Notes: a model not told the origin generated them from the sequence alone. 64,000 nt of DNA from Streptomyces noursei ATCC 11455 (GCF_001704275.1 NZ_CP011533.1:7502001-7566000); one strand, 5' to 3'. Counted from the stretch's first letter, positions 8,201-17,874 are shown. Translations and numbers: made by a program.

Positions 8201-8836
8201 GTGTTCACCGGAATCGTCGAAGAACTGGGTGAGGTCGTCGCCGTCGAGAACCTCGGCGACGCCGCCCGCTTCCGCCTGCGCGGCCCCGTCGTCACCGAGG
8301 GCGCCAAGCACGGTGACTCGATCGCCGTCAACGGCGTCTGTCTGACGGTCGTGGACACCGCGGACGGCGAGTTCACCGCCGACGTGATGGCCGAGACCCT
8401 CCACCGCTCCAGCCTCGGCGCGCTGACCACCGGCTCCCGGGTCAACCTGGAGCGCCCGATGGCACTCGGCGGACGGCTCGGCGGACACCTCGTCCAGGGC
8501 CATGTCGACGGCACCGGCACCCTCGTCGAGCGCACCCCCGGCGAGCACTGGGAGCTGGTGAAGGTCGCGCTGCCGACCCAACTCGCCCGCTACGTCGTCG
8601 AGAAGGGCTCCATCACCGTCGACGGCGTCAGCCTCACCGTCGTGGACGCCGCCGACGACTACTTCACCATCAGCCTCATCCCCACCACCCTCGCCCTGAC
8701 CACCCTCGGCATCAAGCAGCCCGGCGACCCGGTCAACCTCGAGGTGGACGTGCTCGCCAAGTACGTCGAGCGGCTGCTCGGCCGGGGCGACAAGGACGCC
8801 GACGACCTCGCGGAGATCAAGGAGATGGACCGGTGA
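8201..8836 (+). CDS. ribE: riboflavin synthase alpha subunit
   Basis: A 211-residue protein with the two tandem lumazine-binding barrels of riboflavin synthase. It starts MFTGIVEELGEV. The pseudo-repeated motifs GDSIAVNGVCLTVVD and GSITVDGVSLTVVD mark the two halves, and GHLVQGHVDGTG is the usual central signature. It converts two 6,7-dimethyl-8-ribityllumazines to riboflavin. The GTG at 8201 follows ribD by one base, and its stop overlaps the ribM start (GTGA). Confidence 0.95.
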   Translation: MFTGIVEELGEVVAVENLGDAARFRLRGPVVTEGAKHGDSIAVNGVCLTVVDTADGEFTADVMAETLHRSSLGALTTGSRVNLERPMALGGRLGGHLVQGHVDGTGTLVERTPGEHWELVKVALPTQLARYVVEKGSITVDGVSLTVVDAADDYFTISLIPTTLALTTLGIKQPGDPVNLEVDVLAKYVERLLGRGDKDADDLAEIKEMDR

Positions 8837-9489
8837 GCGTCCTGGACTGGCTCAACGGCCCGGCCTTCACGGTCTTCGGACAGCGGGTCATCTGGTCCGA
8901 CATGATCGGCAACACCATCGGCCTGGCCGCCCTGGCGCTCGGCTGGCGGCGCTCGATATGGACCTGGCCCGCCCAGTTCCTCTCCGGCGTCATCCTCGTC
9001 GCCGCCTACACCTCCGCCCACCTCAGCGGCGGCGTCGGCAAGCAACTGCTGGTCATCGGGGTGGCGGTGTGGGGCTGGCGGCAGTGGCAGCGCGGCCGCC
9101 GACAGGCCCAGGACGGCTCGATCGCCGTCCGGTTCGCCACCTGGCGCGAGCGCGGGCTGCTGATCGGCGGCACCGCCCTGGGCACCCTGGCCGTCGGCGG
9201 ACTGTTCACCCTGGTCCCGCAGCTGTCCTGGAACCCCTGGCCGGACGCCTACATCTTCGTCGGCACGCTCGCCGCGATGGTCGCCCAGGCCCGCGGGCTG
9301 GTCGAGTTCTGGTTCGCCTGGCTGCTGGTCGACGTGGTCGGCGTCCCGCTCGCCTTCAGCAGCGGCCTGGCCTTCTCCGGCCTTGTCTACGTCGTCTACC
9401 TCGCCCTCGTCGCCTGGGGCATGCGCGACTGGTGGCTCCGCTCGCGGGCCACCGCCGAGCGCCCCGCACTGGAAGGAGCCCTGCTGTGA
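8833..9489 (+). CDS. ribM: PnuC-family transporter, likely riboflavin carrier RibM
   Basis: A 218-residue membrane protein with about six to seven helices. The PnuC-type core is seen in [38 protein letters not shown] and [19 protein letters not shown]. PnuC members inside FMN-riboswitch-controlled rib operons of actinobacteria (Corynebacterium, Streptomyces) are known riboflavin facilitators named RibM, and the location here fits. Nicotinamide riboside transport remains possible. The GTG overlaps the ribE stop by 4 nt. A small hairpin (9531-9546) lies in the 91-bp gap to ribBA. Confidence 0.85.
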   Translation: MSVLDWLNGPAFTVFGQRVIWSDMIGNTIGLAALALGWRRSIWTWPAQFLSGVILVAAYTSAHLSGGVGKQLLVIGVAVWGWRQWQRGRRQAQDGSIAVRFATWRERGLLIGGTALGTLAVGGLFTLVPQLSWNPWPDAYIFVGTLAAMVAQARGLVEFWFAWLLVDVVGVPLAFSSGLAFSGLVYVVYLALVAWGMRDWWLRSRATAERPALEGALL

Positions 9490-9580
9490 GCGACGCACAT
9501 GCGGCCGCCCGGCTGCACTCGACAACGAAAGGCGCACCTCTGCGCCGGATGGGCGGAGAGGCGAACGAGGGAGTGGGAGC

Positions 9581-10936
9581 ATGACCGCACTGCAGAGCTG
9601 GTACGCCGAGGCCGAGACCGGCGACCTCAGGCTGGACCCGGTCGAGCGGGCCATCGCCGACATCGCCGCCGGCCGGCCGGTCGTGGTGGTGGACGACGAG
9701 AACCGCGAGAACGAGGGCGACCTGATCGTCGCGGCCGAGAAGGCCACCCCGGAGATCGTCGCGTTCATGATGAGCGAGTGCCGCGGTCTGATCTGCGCCC
9801 CCATGGAGGGCACCGACCTGGACCGGCTCGACCTCCCGCAGATGGTCGAGCGGAACACCGAGTCGATGGGCACCGCCTTCACCGTCTCGGTCGACGCCAC
9901 CGCCGCGCACGGCGTCTCCACCGGCATCTCCGCCGCCGACCGCGCCACCACCCTGCGGCTGCTGGCCGCCGGCGGCTCGGCCCCCGGCGACTTCGTCCGG
10001 CCCGGCCACATCTTCCCGCTGCGCGCCAAGCCCGGCGGCGTCCTGGTCCGCAACGGCCACACCGAGGCCGGGGTGGACCTCGCCCGGCTCGCCGGACTCC
10101 GCCCGGCCGCCGCCATCGTCGAGATCGCCGGCGAGGACGGCACCATGCTGCGGCTGCCCGAACTGGTCCCGTTCGCCCGCAAGCACGGCCTGACGATCAT
10201 CTCCATCGAGGACCTGATCGCCTACCGCAGTTCCCCCGAGTTCTCGGCTCCGCTCGAACAGGGGGGACCCCCATTCGAACCCACCGTCCGCCGCGAGGCC
10301 GCCACCCGGCTGCCGACCGCGCACGGCGAGTTCACCGCGTACGGCTACCGCTCCACGGTCGACGGCGTCGAGCACGTCGCGCTGGTCGCCGGGGAGCTCG
10401 GCGACGGCGAGGACGTCCTGGTCCGGGTCCACTCCGAGTGCCTGACCGGCGACGTCTTCCACTCGCTGCGCTGCGACTGCGGCCCCCAACTGGAGGCGTC
10501 GCTGCGCCGGATCAGCGAGGCCGGCCGCGGCGTGGTGGTCTACCTCCGCGGCCACGAGGGGCGCGGCATCGGGCTGCTGTCCAAGCTGCGCGCCTACGAG
10601 CTCCAGGAGCGCGGCCGGGACACCCTCGACGCCAACCTCGAACTGGGCCTGCCGGCCGACTCCCGGGACTACGGCGCCGGCGCCCAGATGCTCCGCGACC
10701 TCGGCGTCCGCTCGCTGCGCCTGATGACCAACAACCCCGAGAAGACCGCCGCCCTGGTGCGGCACGGCCTCACCGTCACCGGACGCGAGCCGATGCCCGT
10801 CCAGGCCGGCGAGCACAACCTGCGCTACCTGCGCACCAAGCGCGACCGGATGGGACACGACCTGCCCTGGCTGGAGGGCACCCCCGGCGCCGGCACCGGT
10901 ACCGCCGGCACCGCGACCACCTGCGACAACCAGTAA
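9581..10936 (+). CDS. ribBA: DHBP synthase/GTP cyclohydrolase II RibBA
   Basis: A 451-residue bifunctional enzyme. The first half (to about residue 210) is 3,4-dihydroxy-2-butanone-4-phosphate synthase, with the acidic loop [10 protein letters not shown] (38-47) and HTEAGVDL. The second half is GTP cyclohydrolase II. Its zinc cysteines are C287, C298 and C300 ([16 protein letters not shown]), followed by the [10 protein letters not shown] loop. The two halves supply the two precursors of lumazine. A 25-residue linker ([19 protein letters not shown]) joins the domains. The ATG at 9581 has GAGGGAGTGGGAG upstream. Confidence 0.94.
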   Translation: MTALQSWYAEAETGDLRLDPVERAIADIAAGRPVVVVDDENRENEGDLIVAAEKATPEIVAFMMSECRGLICAPMEGTDLDRLDLPQMVERNTESMGTAFTVSVDATAAHGVSTGISAADRATTLRLLAAGGSAPGDFVRPGHIFPLRAKPGGVLVRNGHTEAGVDLARLAGLRPAAAIVEIAGEDGTMLRLPELVPFARKHGLTIISIEDLIAYRSSPEFSAPLEQGGPPFEPTVRREAATRLPTAHGEFTAYGYRSTVDGVEHVALVAGELGDGEDVLVRVHSECLTGDVFHSLRCDCGPQLEASLRRISEAGRGVVVYLRGHEGRGIGLLSKLRAYELQERGRDTLDANLELGLPADSRDYGAGAQMLRDLGVRSLRLMTNNPEKTAALVRHGLTVTGREPMPVQAGEHNLRYLRTKRDRMGHDLPWLEGTPGAGTGTAGTATTCDNQ

Positions 10937-10981
10937 GCACCGTCAGCCGGGCACCGGCACATCACTCGTACGAGGAGAACC

Positions 10982-11467
10982 ATGAGCGGCAAGGGCGCAC
11001 CCGAACTGTCCGTGAAGAACTGTGGCGACCTGCGGGTGGCCGTGATCGCCGCGCAGTGGCACCAGCAGGTCATGGACGGCCTGGTGGACGGCGCGCTGCG
11101 GGCCCTGCATGAGCTGGGCATCGACGAGCCCACGCTGCTGCGGGTGCCCGGCACCTTCGAGCTGCCGGTGGTCGCCAAGGTCCTGGCCGGCCGCGGCTAC
11201 GACGCGGTGGTCGCGCTCGGCGTGGTCATCCGGGGCGGCACCCCGCACTTCGACTACGTCTGCCAGGGCGTCACCCAGGGCCTCACCCAGGTCGCGGTGG
11301 ACACCGGCGTCCCGGTCGGCTTCGGCGTGCTGACCTGCGACACCGAGGCGCAGGCGCTGGACCGTGCCGGACTGCCCGGATCCACCGAGGACAAGGGCCA
11401 CGAGGCGGTCACCGCGGCGGTCGCCACCGCGGCCACACTCCGTACGGTCTCGGAGCCCTGGCGGTGA
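10982..11467 (+). CDS. ribH: lumazine synthase RibH
   Basis: A 161-residue 6,7-dimethyl-8-ribityllumazine synthase, the penultimate step of riboflavin synthesis; it forms icosahedral or pentameric assemblies. Motifs visible are [32 protein letters not shown] (substrate-binding) and [24 protein letters not shown] replaces the more common ETxHFDYV. The ATG at 10982 has GAGGAGAACC upstream and follows ribBA by 45 bp, as the last gene of the rib operon. Confidence 0.95.
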   Translation: MSGKGAPELSVKNCGDLRVAVIAAQWHQQVMDGLVDGALRALHELGIDEPTLLRVPGTFELPVVAKVLAGRGYDAVVALGVVIRGGTPHFDYVCQGVTQGLTQVAVDTGVPVGFGVLTCDTEAQALDRAGLPGSTEDKGHEAVTAAVATAATLRTVSEPWR

Positions 11468-11549
11468 GTGGCCGCCCGTCTCACCCCGCGGGCCTTCAGC
11501 CGAGGCGCTGCGCGCCGCAGTGACGTCACCGCGTAGGGTAGGCGCCATC

Positions 11550-11822
11550 ATGTCCAAGAAGACGTTCGAGGAGCTCTTCGCCGAGCTCCAGCAGAAGGCC
11601 GCCACCGGCGACCCCGCCACCTCCCGGACCGCCGAGCTGGTGCAGGCCGGTGTCCATACGATCGGCAAGAAGATCGTCGAAGAGGCCGCCGAGGTGTGGA
11701 TGGCCGCGGAGCACGAGTCGCACGACGCCGCCGCCGAGGAGATCTCCCAGCTCCTGTACCACCTCCAGGTGATGATGGTCGCCAAGGGGATCTCCCTCGA
11801 CGACGTCTACGCCCACCTCTGA
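11550..11822 (+). CDS. hisE: phosphoribosyl-ATP pyrophosphatase HisE
   Basis: A 90-residue enzyme of histidine synthesis step 2 (PR-ATP to PR-AMP) with the all-alpha NTP-pyrophosphohydrolase fold. The metal-binding [13 protein letters not shown] and [13 protein letters not shown] helices are present. The ATG at 11550 gives the usual length; the longer frame is a chance extension. No ribosome site precedes it, but TAGGGT (11534-11539) could be a -10 box for a short-leader mRNA, and a perfect TGACGTCA lies at 11521-11528. It probably forms a unit with hisG. Confidence 0.93.
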   Translation: MSKKTFEELFAELQQKAATGDPATSRTAELVQAGVHTIGKKIVEEAAEVWMAAEHESHDAAAEEISQLLYHLQVMMVAKGISLDDVYAHL

Positions 11823-11876
11823 GCCAGCCCCCTCCGCAATCCCCCAACTCTCCCAGCCGCAAAGGAAATCGCTGTC

Positions 11877-12725
11877 ATGCTGCGCATCGCTGTCCCCAAC
11901 AAGGGTTCACTGTCCGAGCCTGCGTCGGCGATGCTCCATGAGGCCGGCTACCGCCAGCGCAAGGACCGCCGTGAACTGGTCCTGGTCGACGCGGAGAACG
12001 AGGTCGAGTTCTTCTTCCTCCGCCCCCGCGACATCGCGGTCTACGTCGGCTCCGGCAAGCTCGACATCGGCATCACCGGCCGCGACCTGCTGCTGGACTC
12101 CGGCTCGCCGGCCGAGGAGATCCTCCAGCTCGGCTTCGCCGGCTCCACCTTCCGCTACGCCACCCGCCCCGGCACCGCCAAGGACGTCGGCGACTTCGGC
12201 GGCATGACCATCGCCACCTCGTTCTCCGGCCTGGTCACCAAGCACCTCGCCGACAACGGCGTGGACGCCTCCGTCGTCCACCTCGACGGCGCGGTGGAGA
12301 CCGCCATCCAGCTCGGCGTCGCCGAGATCATCGCGGACGTCGTGGAGACCGGCACCACCCTGCGCAACGCCGGCCTGGAGATCATCGGCGAGCCGATCCT
12401 GAAGTCCGAGGCCGTGGTCATCCGCGGCACCGGCGCCCCGGACGACGACCCGAAGGTACGCCAGTTCCTCCGCCGGATGCAGGGCGTCCTGGTGGCCCGC
12501 CGCTACGTGATGATGGACTACGACATCCGGGTCGAGCACGTGGAGAAGGCCGTGGCGCTCACCCCGGGCCTGGAGTCCCCGACCGTCTCCCCGCTGCACC
12601 ACGAAGGCTGGGTCGCGGTCCGCTCCATGGTCCCGTCCAAGGACGCCCAGCGCATCATGGACGAGCTCTACGACCTCGGCGCCCGTGCGATCCTGACCAC
12701 CGGCATCCACGCCTGCCGGCTCTGA
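11877..12725 (+). CDS. hisG: ATP phosphoribosyltransferase HisG (long form)
   Basis: A 282-residue first enzyme of histidine synthesis: ATP plus PRPP to phosphoribosyl-ATP. The catalytic part starts MLRIAVPNKGSLSEPA; the PRPP-binding loop is EIIADVVETGTTLRNAGL. The length and C-terminal ACT-like domain (from about residue 210, YVMMDYDIRVEHVEKA) mark the long, histidine-feedback-inhibited form, which needs no HisZ. The ATG at 11877 has AAAGGAAA upstream, 54 bp after hisE. Confidence 0.95.
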   Translation: MLRIAVPNKGSLSEPASAMLHEAGYRQRKDRRELVLVDAENEVEFFFLRPRDIAVYVGSGKLDIGITGRDLLLDSGSPAEEILQLGFAGSTFRYATRPGTAKDVGDFGGMTIATSFSGLVTKHLADNGVDASVVHLDGAVETAIQLGVAEIIADVVETGTTLRNAGLEIIGEPILKSEAVVIRGTGAPDDDPKVRQFLRRMQGVLVARRYVMMDYDIRVEHVEKAVALTPGLESPTVSPLHHEGWVAVRSMVPSKDAQRIMDELYDLGARAILTTGIHACRL

Positions 12726-12770
12726 CGCACCGCCGCCCGCACCCCCACCCCCTCCGACGGAAGACGACAC

Positions 12771-13241
12771 GTGTCCGCGCCCGCGTCCCCCGCTGACTCC
12801 CTGCCCGGCCTGCCGGTGACCTTCCGGCCGGCCCGCACCCGGGCCGTCCTGTACGCCGTGGGCATCGCCCAGCTCGCCGCCCTCGTCGCGGTCGCGGTGC
12901 TGCTGCCGGAGCTGACCGGCGGCGAGCGGATCAGCTTCGTCGGCACCGGGGTCCTGGTGGGCGCCGTCCTCCTGCTGCTCAGCCGCCCCAGGGTGGTCGC
13001 GCGGCAGGAGGGCGTCACGGTCGTCAACCTCACCACCCGGCGCGACCTGGCCTGGGCCCAGGTCCTGCGCGTCAACCTCCGGGCCGGCGACCCGTGGGTC
13101 CATCTGGACCTCGCCGACGGCACCAGTCTGCCCGCGATGGGCATCCAGCCCGGCATCGCCCGGGAGCAGGCCATCCGCGACGCCCGCGCCCTGCGCGATC
13201 TCGTCGAGATCCACGGTGCCGTCGACCACACGGCCCGCTGA
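12771..13241 (+). CDS. PH-domain membrane protein
   Basis: A 156-residue protein with GTG at 12771 after GACGGAAGACGACAC. Two membrane helices (about 24-46 and 52-70) are followed by a bacterial PH-like domain (bPH_6 type): REDLAWAQVL-like strand TRRDLAWAQVLRVNL, then WVHLDLADGTSLPAMGIQ. It follows hisG by 45 bp. This gene order (hisE, hisG, PH protein) is common in actinobacteria, which hints at co-transcription but gives no function. Confidence 0.85.
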   Translation: MSAPASPADSLPGLPVTFRPARTRAVLYAVGIAQLAALVAVAVLLPELTGGERISFVGTGVLVGAVLLLLSRPRVVARQEGVTVVNLTTRRDLAWAQVLRVNLRAGDPWVHLDLADGTSLPAMGIQPGIAREQAIRDARALRDLVEIHGAVDHTAR

Positions 13242-13413
13242 CCCTGCCCCAACGCGGGCCCCGCTGTTTACTCTGTTCTCCGGGGTGCGCCCGCGCCCCG
13301 CCCCTCAAGGGGACCCAACGAACCGAGGAGTGACTCCCTCCGGCAATGGACGGATCGTCCTGTAGTACCTGCGCCGCCCCTCCCGAACCCCCGCATACGA
13401 CGGAGGCGGCGGC
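13242..13413 (+). other. structured leader upstream of CNNM genes
   Basis: This 172-bp gap is GC-rich and foldable: CCCC-TCAA-GGGG at 13301-13312 and a GAGGAGTGACTCCCTC segment near 13326-13341. A possible -10 box TACTCT is at 13269-13274, which would give a leader of about 135 nt. Such leaders on CorC/CNNM genes can be metal-responsive, but I do not recognise an M-box or other known riboswitch core. It may instead contain only a terminator of the hisG unit. Confidence 0.35.
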
Positions 13414-14784
13414 ATGATCGGCCCCCTGCTGCTCCTCCTTGCGGCACTCGCGCTCATCCTCGCCAACGGCTTCTTCGTGGCCGCCGAGTTCGGACTCGTC
13501 ACCGTCGAGAAGGCGGACGCCGAACGGGCCGCGGCAGGCGGCGACCGCCGGGCCGACACCGTGGTCTCCGCACTGCGGGAACTCTCCTTCCAGCTCTCCG
13601 GCACCCAACTCGGCATCACCATCACCTCGTTGGTGGTCGGCATGCTCGCCGAGCCGGCGCTGGCCGGGCTGCTGTCCGGACCGCTGCTCGCCCTGGGCCT
13701 GCCCAAGGGCGCCGTCCCGGGCATAGCGGTGGTCGTCGGCATGCTGCTGGCCTCCGCCGTCCAGATGGTCATCGGCGAGCTGGTGCCCAAGAACTGGGCG
13801 GTCTCCAAGCCGCTCCAGGTCGCCCGGTTCGTCGCCGGCCCGCAGGACGCCTTCTCCCGCTTCTTCCGGCCGGTGATCACCCTGCTGAACACCGTCGCCA
13901 ACCGGCTGGTCCGCGCCCTGGGCGTGGAGCCGACCGACGAACTGGCCTCCGCCCGCACCCCCGGCGAGCTGGTCTCGCTGGCCCGGCACTCCGCCCGGGC
14001 CGGGGCGATCGAGCAGGACACCGCGGACCTCTTCGTCCGCACCCTCTCGCTGGCCGACCTGACCGCGGAGAACGTGATGACGCCCCGCGTCCGGGTCAGC
14101 GCCCTCCAGGCCACCGCCACCGCCGAGGACGTCGTCAACCTCACCCGCGCCACCGGGCTCTCCCGCTTCCCCGTCTACCGCACCCGGCTCGACGAGATCG
14201 TCGGCATGGTGCACCTCAAGGACGCGCTGGCGGTCCCCGCCGAGGAGCGGCTGCGCATCCCGGCGGCCCGGATCGCCGTGCCGCCGCTGCTGGTGCCCGA
14301 GACGCTGCCGGTGCAGCCGCTGCTGGAACGGTTGCGCAGCGAGCAGCCGATCGCGGTGGTCGTCGACGAGTACGGCGGCACCGCCGGCGTGGTGACCCTG
14401 GAGGACATCATCGAGGAACTCGTCGGCGAGGTCCGCGACGAACACGACCGGGTGGACCTGCCCGAACTGGGCCAGGCGCCGCCCGAGGACGGCCGTCCGG
14501 CGTGGGACGCCGACGGCGGCTGCCGGGTCGACACTCTGCGCCGGATCGGTCTGGAGGCCCCCGACGGCCCGTACGAGACCGTCGCGGGGCTGGTCGCCCA
14601 CATACTCGGCCGGATCCCGGCCCCCGGCGACACCGCCGAGCTCGACGGCTGGCGGCTGCGGGTGCGGCTGGTCGCCCACCACCGCGCCGAGCGGATACGG
14701 CTGGTCCGGCTGGCACCCGCCGCCCCCGCCGTCCCCGAGGCCGCCCGCGAGCGGGTCGCGGCCGGAGCGGAGGTGGCCCGATGA
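13414..14784 (+). CDS. CNNM/CorC-type membrane protein (hemolysin family) 1
   Basis: A 456-residue protein of the CNNM/HlyC-CorC family, associated with magnesium or cobalt efflux. The N-terminal CNNM transmembrane domain (residues 1-190) contains LILANGFFVAAEFGLV, LSGTQLGITITSL and VIGELVPKNWAV. Two CBS domains follow (about 210-335; NVMTPRVRVSAL and AVVVDEYGGTAGVVTLEDII), then a CorC_HlyC C-terminal domain from about residue 360 (ETVAGLVAHILGRIP). It overlaps the second CNNM gene by 4 nt (ATGA). Confidence 0.92.
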   Translation: MIGPLLLLLAALALILANGFFVAAEFGLVTVEKADAERAAAGGDRRADTVVSALRELSFQLSGTQLGITITSLVVGMLAEPALAGLLSGPLLALGLPKGAVPGIAVVVGMLLASAVQMVIGELVPKNWAVSKPLQVARFVAGPQDAFSRFFRPVITLLNTVANRLVRALGVEPTDELASARTPGELVSLARHSARAGAIEQDTADLFVRTLSLADLTAENVMTPRVRVSALQATATAEDVVNLTRATGLSRFPVYRTRLDEIVGMVHLKDALAVPAEERLRIPAARIAVPPLLVPETLPVQPLLERLRSEQPIAVVVDEYGGTAGVVTLEDIIEELVGEVRDEHDRVDLPELGQAPPEDGRPAWDADGGCRVDTLRRIGLEAPDGPYETVAGLVAHILGRIPAPGDTAELDGWRLRVRLVAHHRAERIRLVRLAPAAPAVPEAARERVAAGAEVAR

Positions 14785-15911
14785 GCGCGGCCCAGCTCCT
14801 CTTCGCGGTTCTGCTCGTGCTCGCCAACGGCTTCTTCGTCGGCGCCGAGTTCGCCCTGGTCTCGGTCCGCCGCAGCCAGATCGAGCCGCTCGCCGTGATG
14901 GGCTCCAAGCGGGCCCGCCGGGTCCTGCACGGCCTGGAGAACCTCCCGCAGATGATGGCCGCCGCCCAGTTCGGCATCACCGTCTGCTCCCTGACGCTCG
15001 GCGCGGTCGCCGAGCCGACCGTCGCGCACCTGCTGGAACCGGTCTTCGAGGCCGTCCGGCTGCCCGCGGCCCTGGTCCACCCGCTCGGCTACGCCATCGC
15101 CCTGGCCCTGGTGGTCTTCCTCCACCTGGTCATCGGCGAGATGGTCCCGAAGAACCTGGCGATGGCCGCACCCGAGAAGACCGCCCTGTGGTTCAGCCCC
15201 GGCCTGGTCGCCTTCGCCCGGCTGTGCCGCCCGGTCACCGCGCTGCTCGGCGCGCTGGCCCACGGTGTGCTGCGGCTCTTCCGCGTCGAGCCCAAGGACG
15301 AGGTCGAGGCGGTCTTCACCAGCGAGCAGCTCACCCACCTCGTCGAGGACTCCGGCCAGGCGGGCCTGCTCGACCCCGCGGAGCAGGAGCGGCTCTCCGA
15401 CGCCCTGGAGCTCGGCAGCCGCCCGGTCACCGACGTGCTCCTGGACCCCGCCGGGCTGATCACCGTCAAGCCCACGGTGACGCCCCGCCAGGTGGAGGAG
15501 CTGACCGTGCGGACCGGCTACTCCCGCTTCCCGGTCTGCGCGCCGGGCGGCGCCTACATGGGCTATCTGCATGTCAAGGACGTCCTGGACCTGGAGGAAC
15601 GGGACCGGGCGGTGCCGCAGCGGATCTGGCACCCGATGGCCACCCTCCGCGCCGAACTGCCCCTGGACGACGCGCTGACCGCGATGCGCCGGGCCGCCTC
15701 CCACCTGGCCGCGGTCGCCGACGCCGGCGGCCGGGTGCTCGGCCTGGTCGCGCTGGAGGACGTCCTGGAGATGCTGGTCGGCGAGGTCCGGGACCCGGCG
15801 CACCGCACGGAGCGGACGGCCGGTCCGGCGCCCCGTGAGGGGGCCGGGCGGGTCGGCGAGCCGCGCGAGGGGGCGCCGGCGGCGGCCGAGGATCCCGCGC
15901 TGGCGGGCTGA
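14781..15911 (+). CDS. CNNM/CorC-type membrane protein 2 (short form)
   Basis: A 376-residue paralogue of the upstream gene, with the same CNNM core (LVLANGFFVGAEFALVSV, QFGITVCSLTLGAV, VIGEMVPKNLAM) and a CBS pair (about 205-335). It lacks the C-terminal CorC_HlyC domain; after GLVALEDVLEMLVGEVRDP it has only a 35-residue Arg/Gly/Pro tail. The first CBS lacks the NVMTPR signature (VTDVLLDPAGLITV instead), so nucleotide binding may differ. Tandem long and short CNNM genes are common in Streptomyces and probably act as a heteromer. Translation is coupled to the first gene. Confidence 0.92.
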   Translation: MSAAQLLFAVLLVLANGFFVGAEFALVSVRRSQIEPLAVMGSKRARRVLHGLENLPQMMAAAQFGITVCSLTLGAVAEPTVAHLLEPVFEAVRLPAALVHPLGYAIALALVVFLHLVIGEMVPKNLAMAAPEKTALWFSPGLVAFARLCRPVTALLGALAHGVLRLFRVEPKDEVEAVFTSEQLTHLVEDSGQAGLLDPAEQERLSDALELGSRPVTDVLLDPAGLITVKPTVTPRQVEELTVRTGYSRFPVCAPGGAYMGYLHVKDVLDLEERDRAVPQRIWHPMATLRAELPLDDALTAMRRAASHLAAVADAGGRVLGLVALEDVLEMLVGEVRDPAHRTERTAGPAPREGAGRVGEPREGAPAAAEDPALAG

Positions 15912-15930
15912 GCCACGCCGCACCCGACAC

Positions 15931-15960
15931 AGGGGCGCGCCGGACCACCGGCGCGCCCCT
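15931..15960. terminator. bidirectional terminator hairpin
   Basis: AGGGGCGCGCCGG and CCGGCGCGCCCCT form a perfect 13-bp stem around ACCA, between the convergent CNNM and AAA-ATPase genes. Confidence 0.85.
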
Positions 15961-15972
15961 CCGCGTTCCGCC

Positions 15973-17874
15973 CTACAGGTCCAGCCCCTTCGGCGGCGCC
16001 TGCGGATCCGGCCCGCGGCCCGAGAGCACCTCGCCGTACGCCTGCATCAGGTCCGCCAGCCGAAGGGTGGCCAGATCGTCCCGGGTCGGGGTGCCCTGCC
16101 AGGTGGACAGGCGCAGATCGCGGTAGGCGCAGCTCTTCTCGTACAGGGTGCGCAGGAAGCGACCGTTGCCCAACTCGTCGATCCAGCCCTGCTCGACGAC
16201 GTGGCCGTTGATGCTGCACAGCTCGTCGCGGGCCTCCTCGTCCCAGCGGTCGCCGTTCTCGGCCGCCAGCACCTCGCCGATCCTGGTGAGTTCCAGCGGA
16301 CGGTAGCTGGGGAAGTCCACCCGGCTGGTGAAGCGGGACGAGAGGCCGGGGTTGGTGGCCAGCAGCCGGTCCATGCCCTCGGGGTAGCCGGCCAGGATGA
16401 CCACCAGCCGGTCGCGGTTGTCCTCGGCCCGCTTGAGCAGCACCTGGAGGGCCTCGTCGCCGTAGGCGTCGCCCTTGCTGTAGCCGGAGTTGGACAGGCT
16501 GTACGCCTCGTCGACGAAGAGCACCCCGCCCAGCGCCGAGTCGATCAGCTCGTTCGCCTTGACCGCGGTCTGGCCGAGGAACTCGCCGACGAGGTCGGCG
16601 CGTTGGGCCTCCACGAGATGGTCGCCGCCGAGCAGCCCCAGCGCGTAGAAGACCCGGCCGAGTATCCGGGCCACCGTGGTCTTGCCCGTTCCCGAGGGGC
16701 CGGAGAAGACGAAGTGCCGTTTCGGGGGCGCCACCGGCAGGCCCTGGCCGGCCCGCAGCCGGGCCATCCGCAGCTGCGCCGACAGCGCCCTGACGTGCCG
16801 CTTGACCGGCTCCATGCCAACCATCCGTTCCAGCTCCGCCAGGGCCTTCTCCAGCAGCACCGGATCGGCCGGCCCGGTGGGCAGCAACTCGCCGCCGCGA
16901 CGGCCCGGCGCGGTCGTCTTGATCCGGGCGGTACCGTCGTCCCCGGCGGACGGTCCGGCCGGCTCCGCCTGCGCGCCGGCCGGTTCGCCGGCCACCAACA
17001 GCTCCCGGCCGTCCACCGGGTCCAGCGGCGCCAGCGGGTCGAGGTCGCCGCCGGCCTCCTGGGCCGGGCCCTGGGCGGAGACCGGCGCCAGGCCGGCGCC
17101 CTCGTCCAGCCCGTCCGCCTCCGCGATGGCGGCGAGCCGGGCCGCGGTGTCCATGAACGTCGGATCGACCCGGTGCACCGCGCGGTAGAGGGGGAGCGCG
17201 GCGGCGCTGCGGCCGGTGCCCTCGTAGGCGCGGGCGAGCCAGTAGCGCAGTTCCTTGCGCTGCGGCTGCTCGCTGCGGCAGCGCATCAGCGCGGCGGCCA
17301 GCAGCGGCTCGGCCTGCCCGTACGTCTCCATCCGCACCCGCGCCATCCCGCCGAACAGCCCCGCCTCGATGCCCAGCGTCGGATCGCCGAGCAGCGGTTC
17401 GGTGTGCCGGACGAGCTGCTCCCAGTCCTTGACGAGGTAGGCGCGGCAGGCGTGCAGGAAGCGCACCTGGGGGTCGGCCTCCACCGGTGGGCAGCCGGCC
17501 AGCGCCTGGTCCAACTCGGCGACGTGCCGGCCGTCGAGCCAGTGGGAAGCGTGCGCCAGCAGCAGATCGCGGCTGGTCTCCAGCACCGGCTGGACCCACC
17601 AGCCCAGCCAGTACCAGGAGTTCAGAGCGCGTCGGTGGCGGGCGCGCTGCTCGCCGAAGCGGTCGCGGTGCTGGTGCATCCGCAGCAGCGCCATGGAGGT
17701 GTCCGCGCGCAGCGCGTGGAGCCCGAGCCAGGCGTCGGCCATCGTCGGATCGAGCCGCACCGCGGCCCGGAACTCCTCCTCGGCCTGGGGGTAGGCCCCC
17801 ATGGTGTAGGCGTCGACCGCGCGCAGCCAGGCGAGTTCAGCCGGAGCGGGCGAACCCTGAGCGCCGACATCCAT
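15973..17874 (-). CDS. EccA-like AAA ATPase (CbxX/CfxQ family)
   Basis: A 633-residue protein. The N-terminal 300 residues are TPR-like helices (AVDAYTMGAYPQAEEEFRAA and ELRYWLARAYEGTGRSAAA). A variable linker of about 70 residues follows, then a CbxX/CfxQ AAA domain with Walker A GPSGTGKTT (near residue 390), Walker B VLFVDEAYSL (near 450) and NPGLSSRFTSRVDFPSY. This is the architecture of EccA, the chaperone-ATPase of type VII (ESX) secretion. No eccB-E, esxAB or mycosin gene is in the window, so it is an orphan. The ATG at 17874 has GGGGGACGGG upstream. Confidence 0.85.
   Translation of the reverse strand: MDVGAQGSPAPAELAWLRAVDAYTMGAYPQAEEEFRAAVRLDPTMADAWLGLHALRADTSMALLRMHQHRDRFGEQRARHRRALNSWYWLGWWVQPVLETSRDLLLAHASHWLDGRHVAELDQALAGCPPVEADPQVRFLHACRAYLVKDWEQLVRHTEPLLGDPTLGIEAGLFGGMARVRMETYGQAEPLLAAALMRCRSEQPQRKELRYWLARAYEGTGRSAAALPLYRAVHRVDPTFMDTAARLAAIAEADGLDEGAGLAPVSAQGPAQEAGGDLDPLAPLDPVDGRELLVAGEPAGAQAEPAGPSAGDDGTARIKTTAPGRRGGELLPTGPADPVLLEKALAELERMVGMEPVKRHVRALSAQLRMARLRAGQGLPVAPPKRHFVFSGPSGTGKTTVARILGRVFYALGLLGGDHLVEAQRADLVGEFLGQTAVKANELIDSALGGVLFVDEAYSLSNSGYSKGDAYGDEALQVLLKRAEDNRDRLVVILAGYPEGMDRLLATNPGLSSRFTSRVDFPSYRPLELTRIGEVLAAENGDRWDEEARDELCSINGHVVEQGWIDELGNGRFLRTLYEKSCAYRDLRLSTWQGTPTRDDLATLRLADLMQAYGEVLSGRGPDPQAPPKGLDL

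Noticed and set aside
8659..10206. Long minus-strand open frames opposite the rib operon
   Set aside because: They are antisense shadows of ribE, ribM and ribBA caused by high GC; the plus-strand proteins have all family motifs.
13242..13413. M-box or yybP-ykoY riboswitch before the CNNM genes
   Set aside because: None of the conserved core sequences of these riboswitches could be found; kept only as an unexplained leader.
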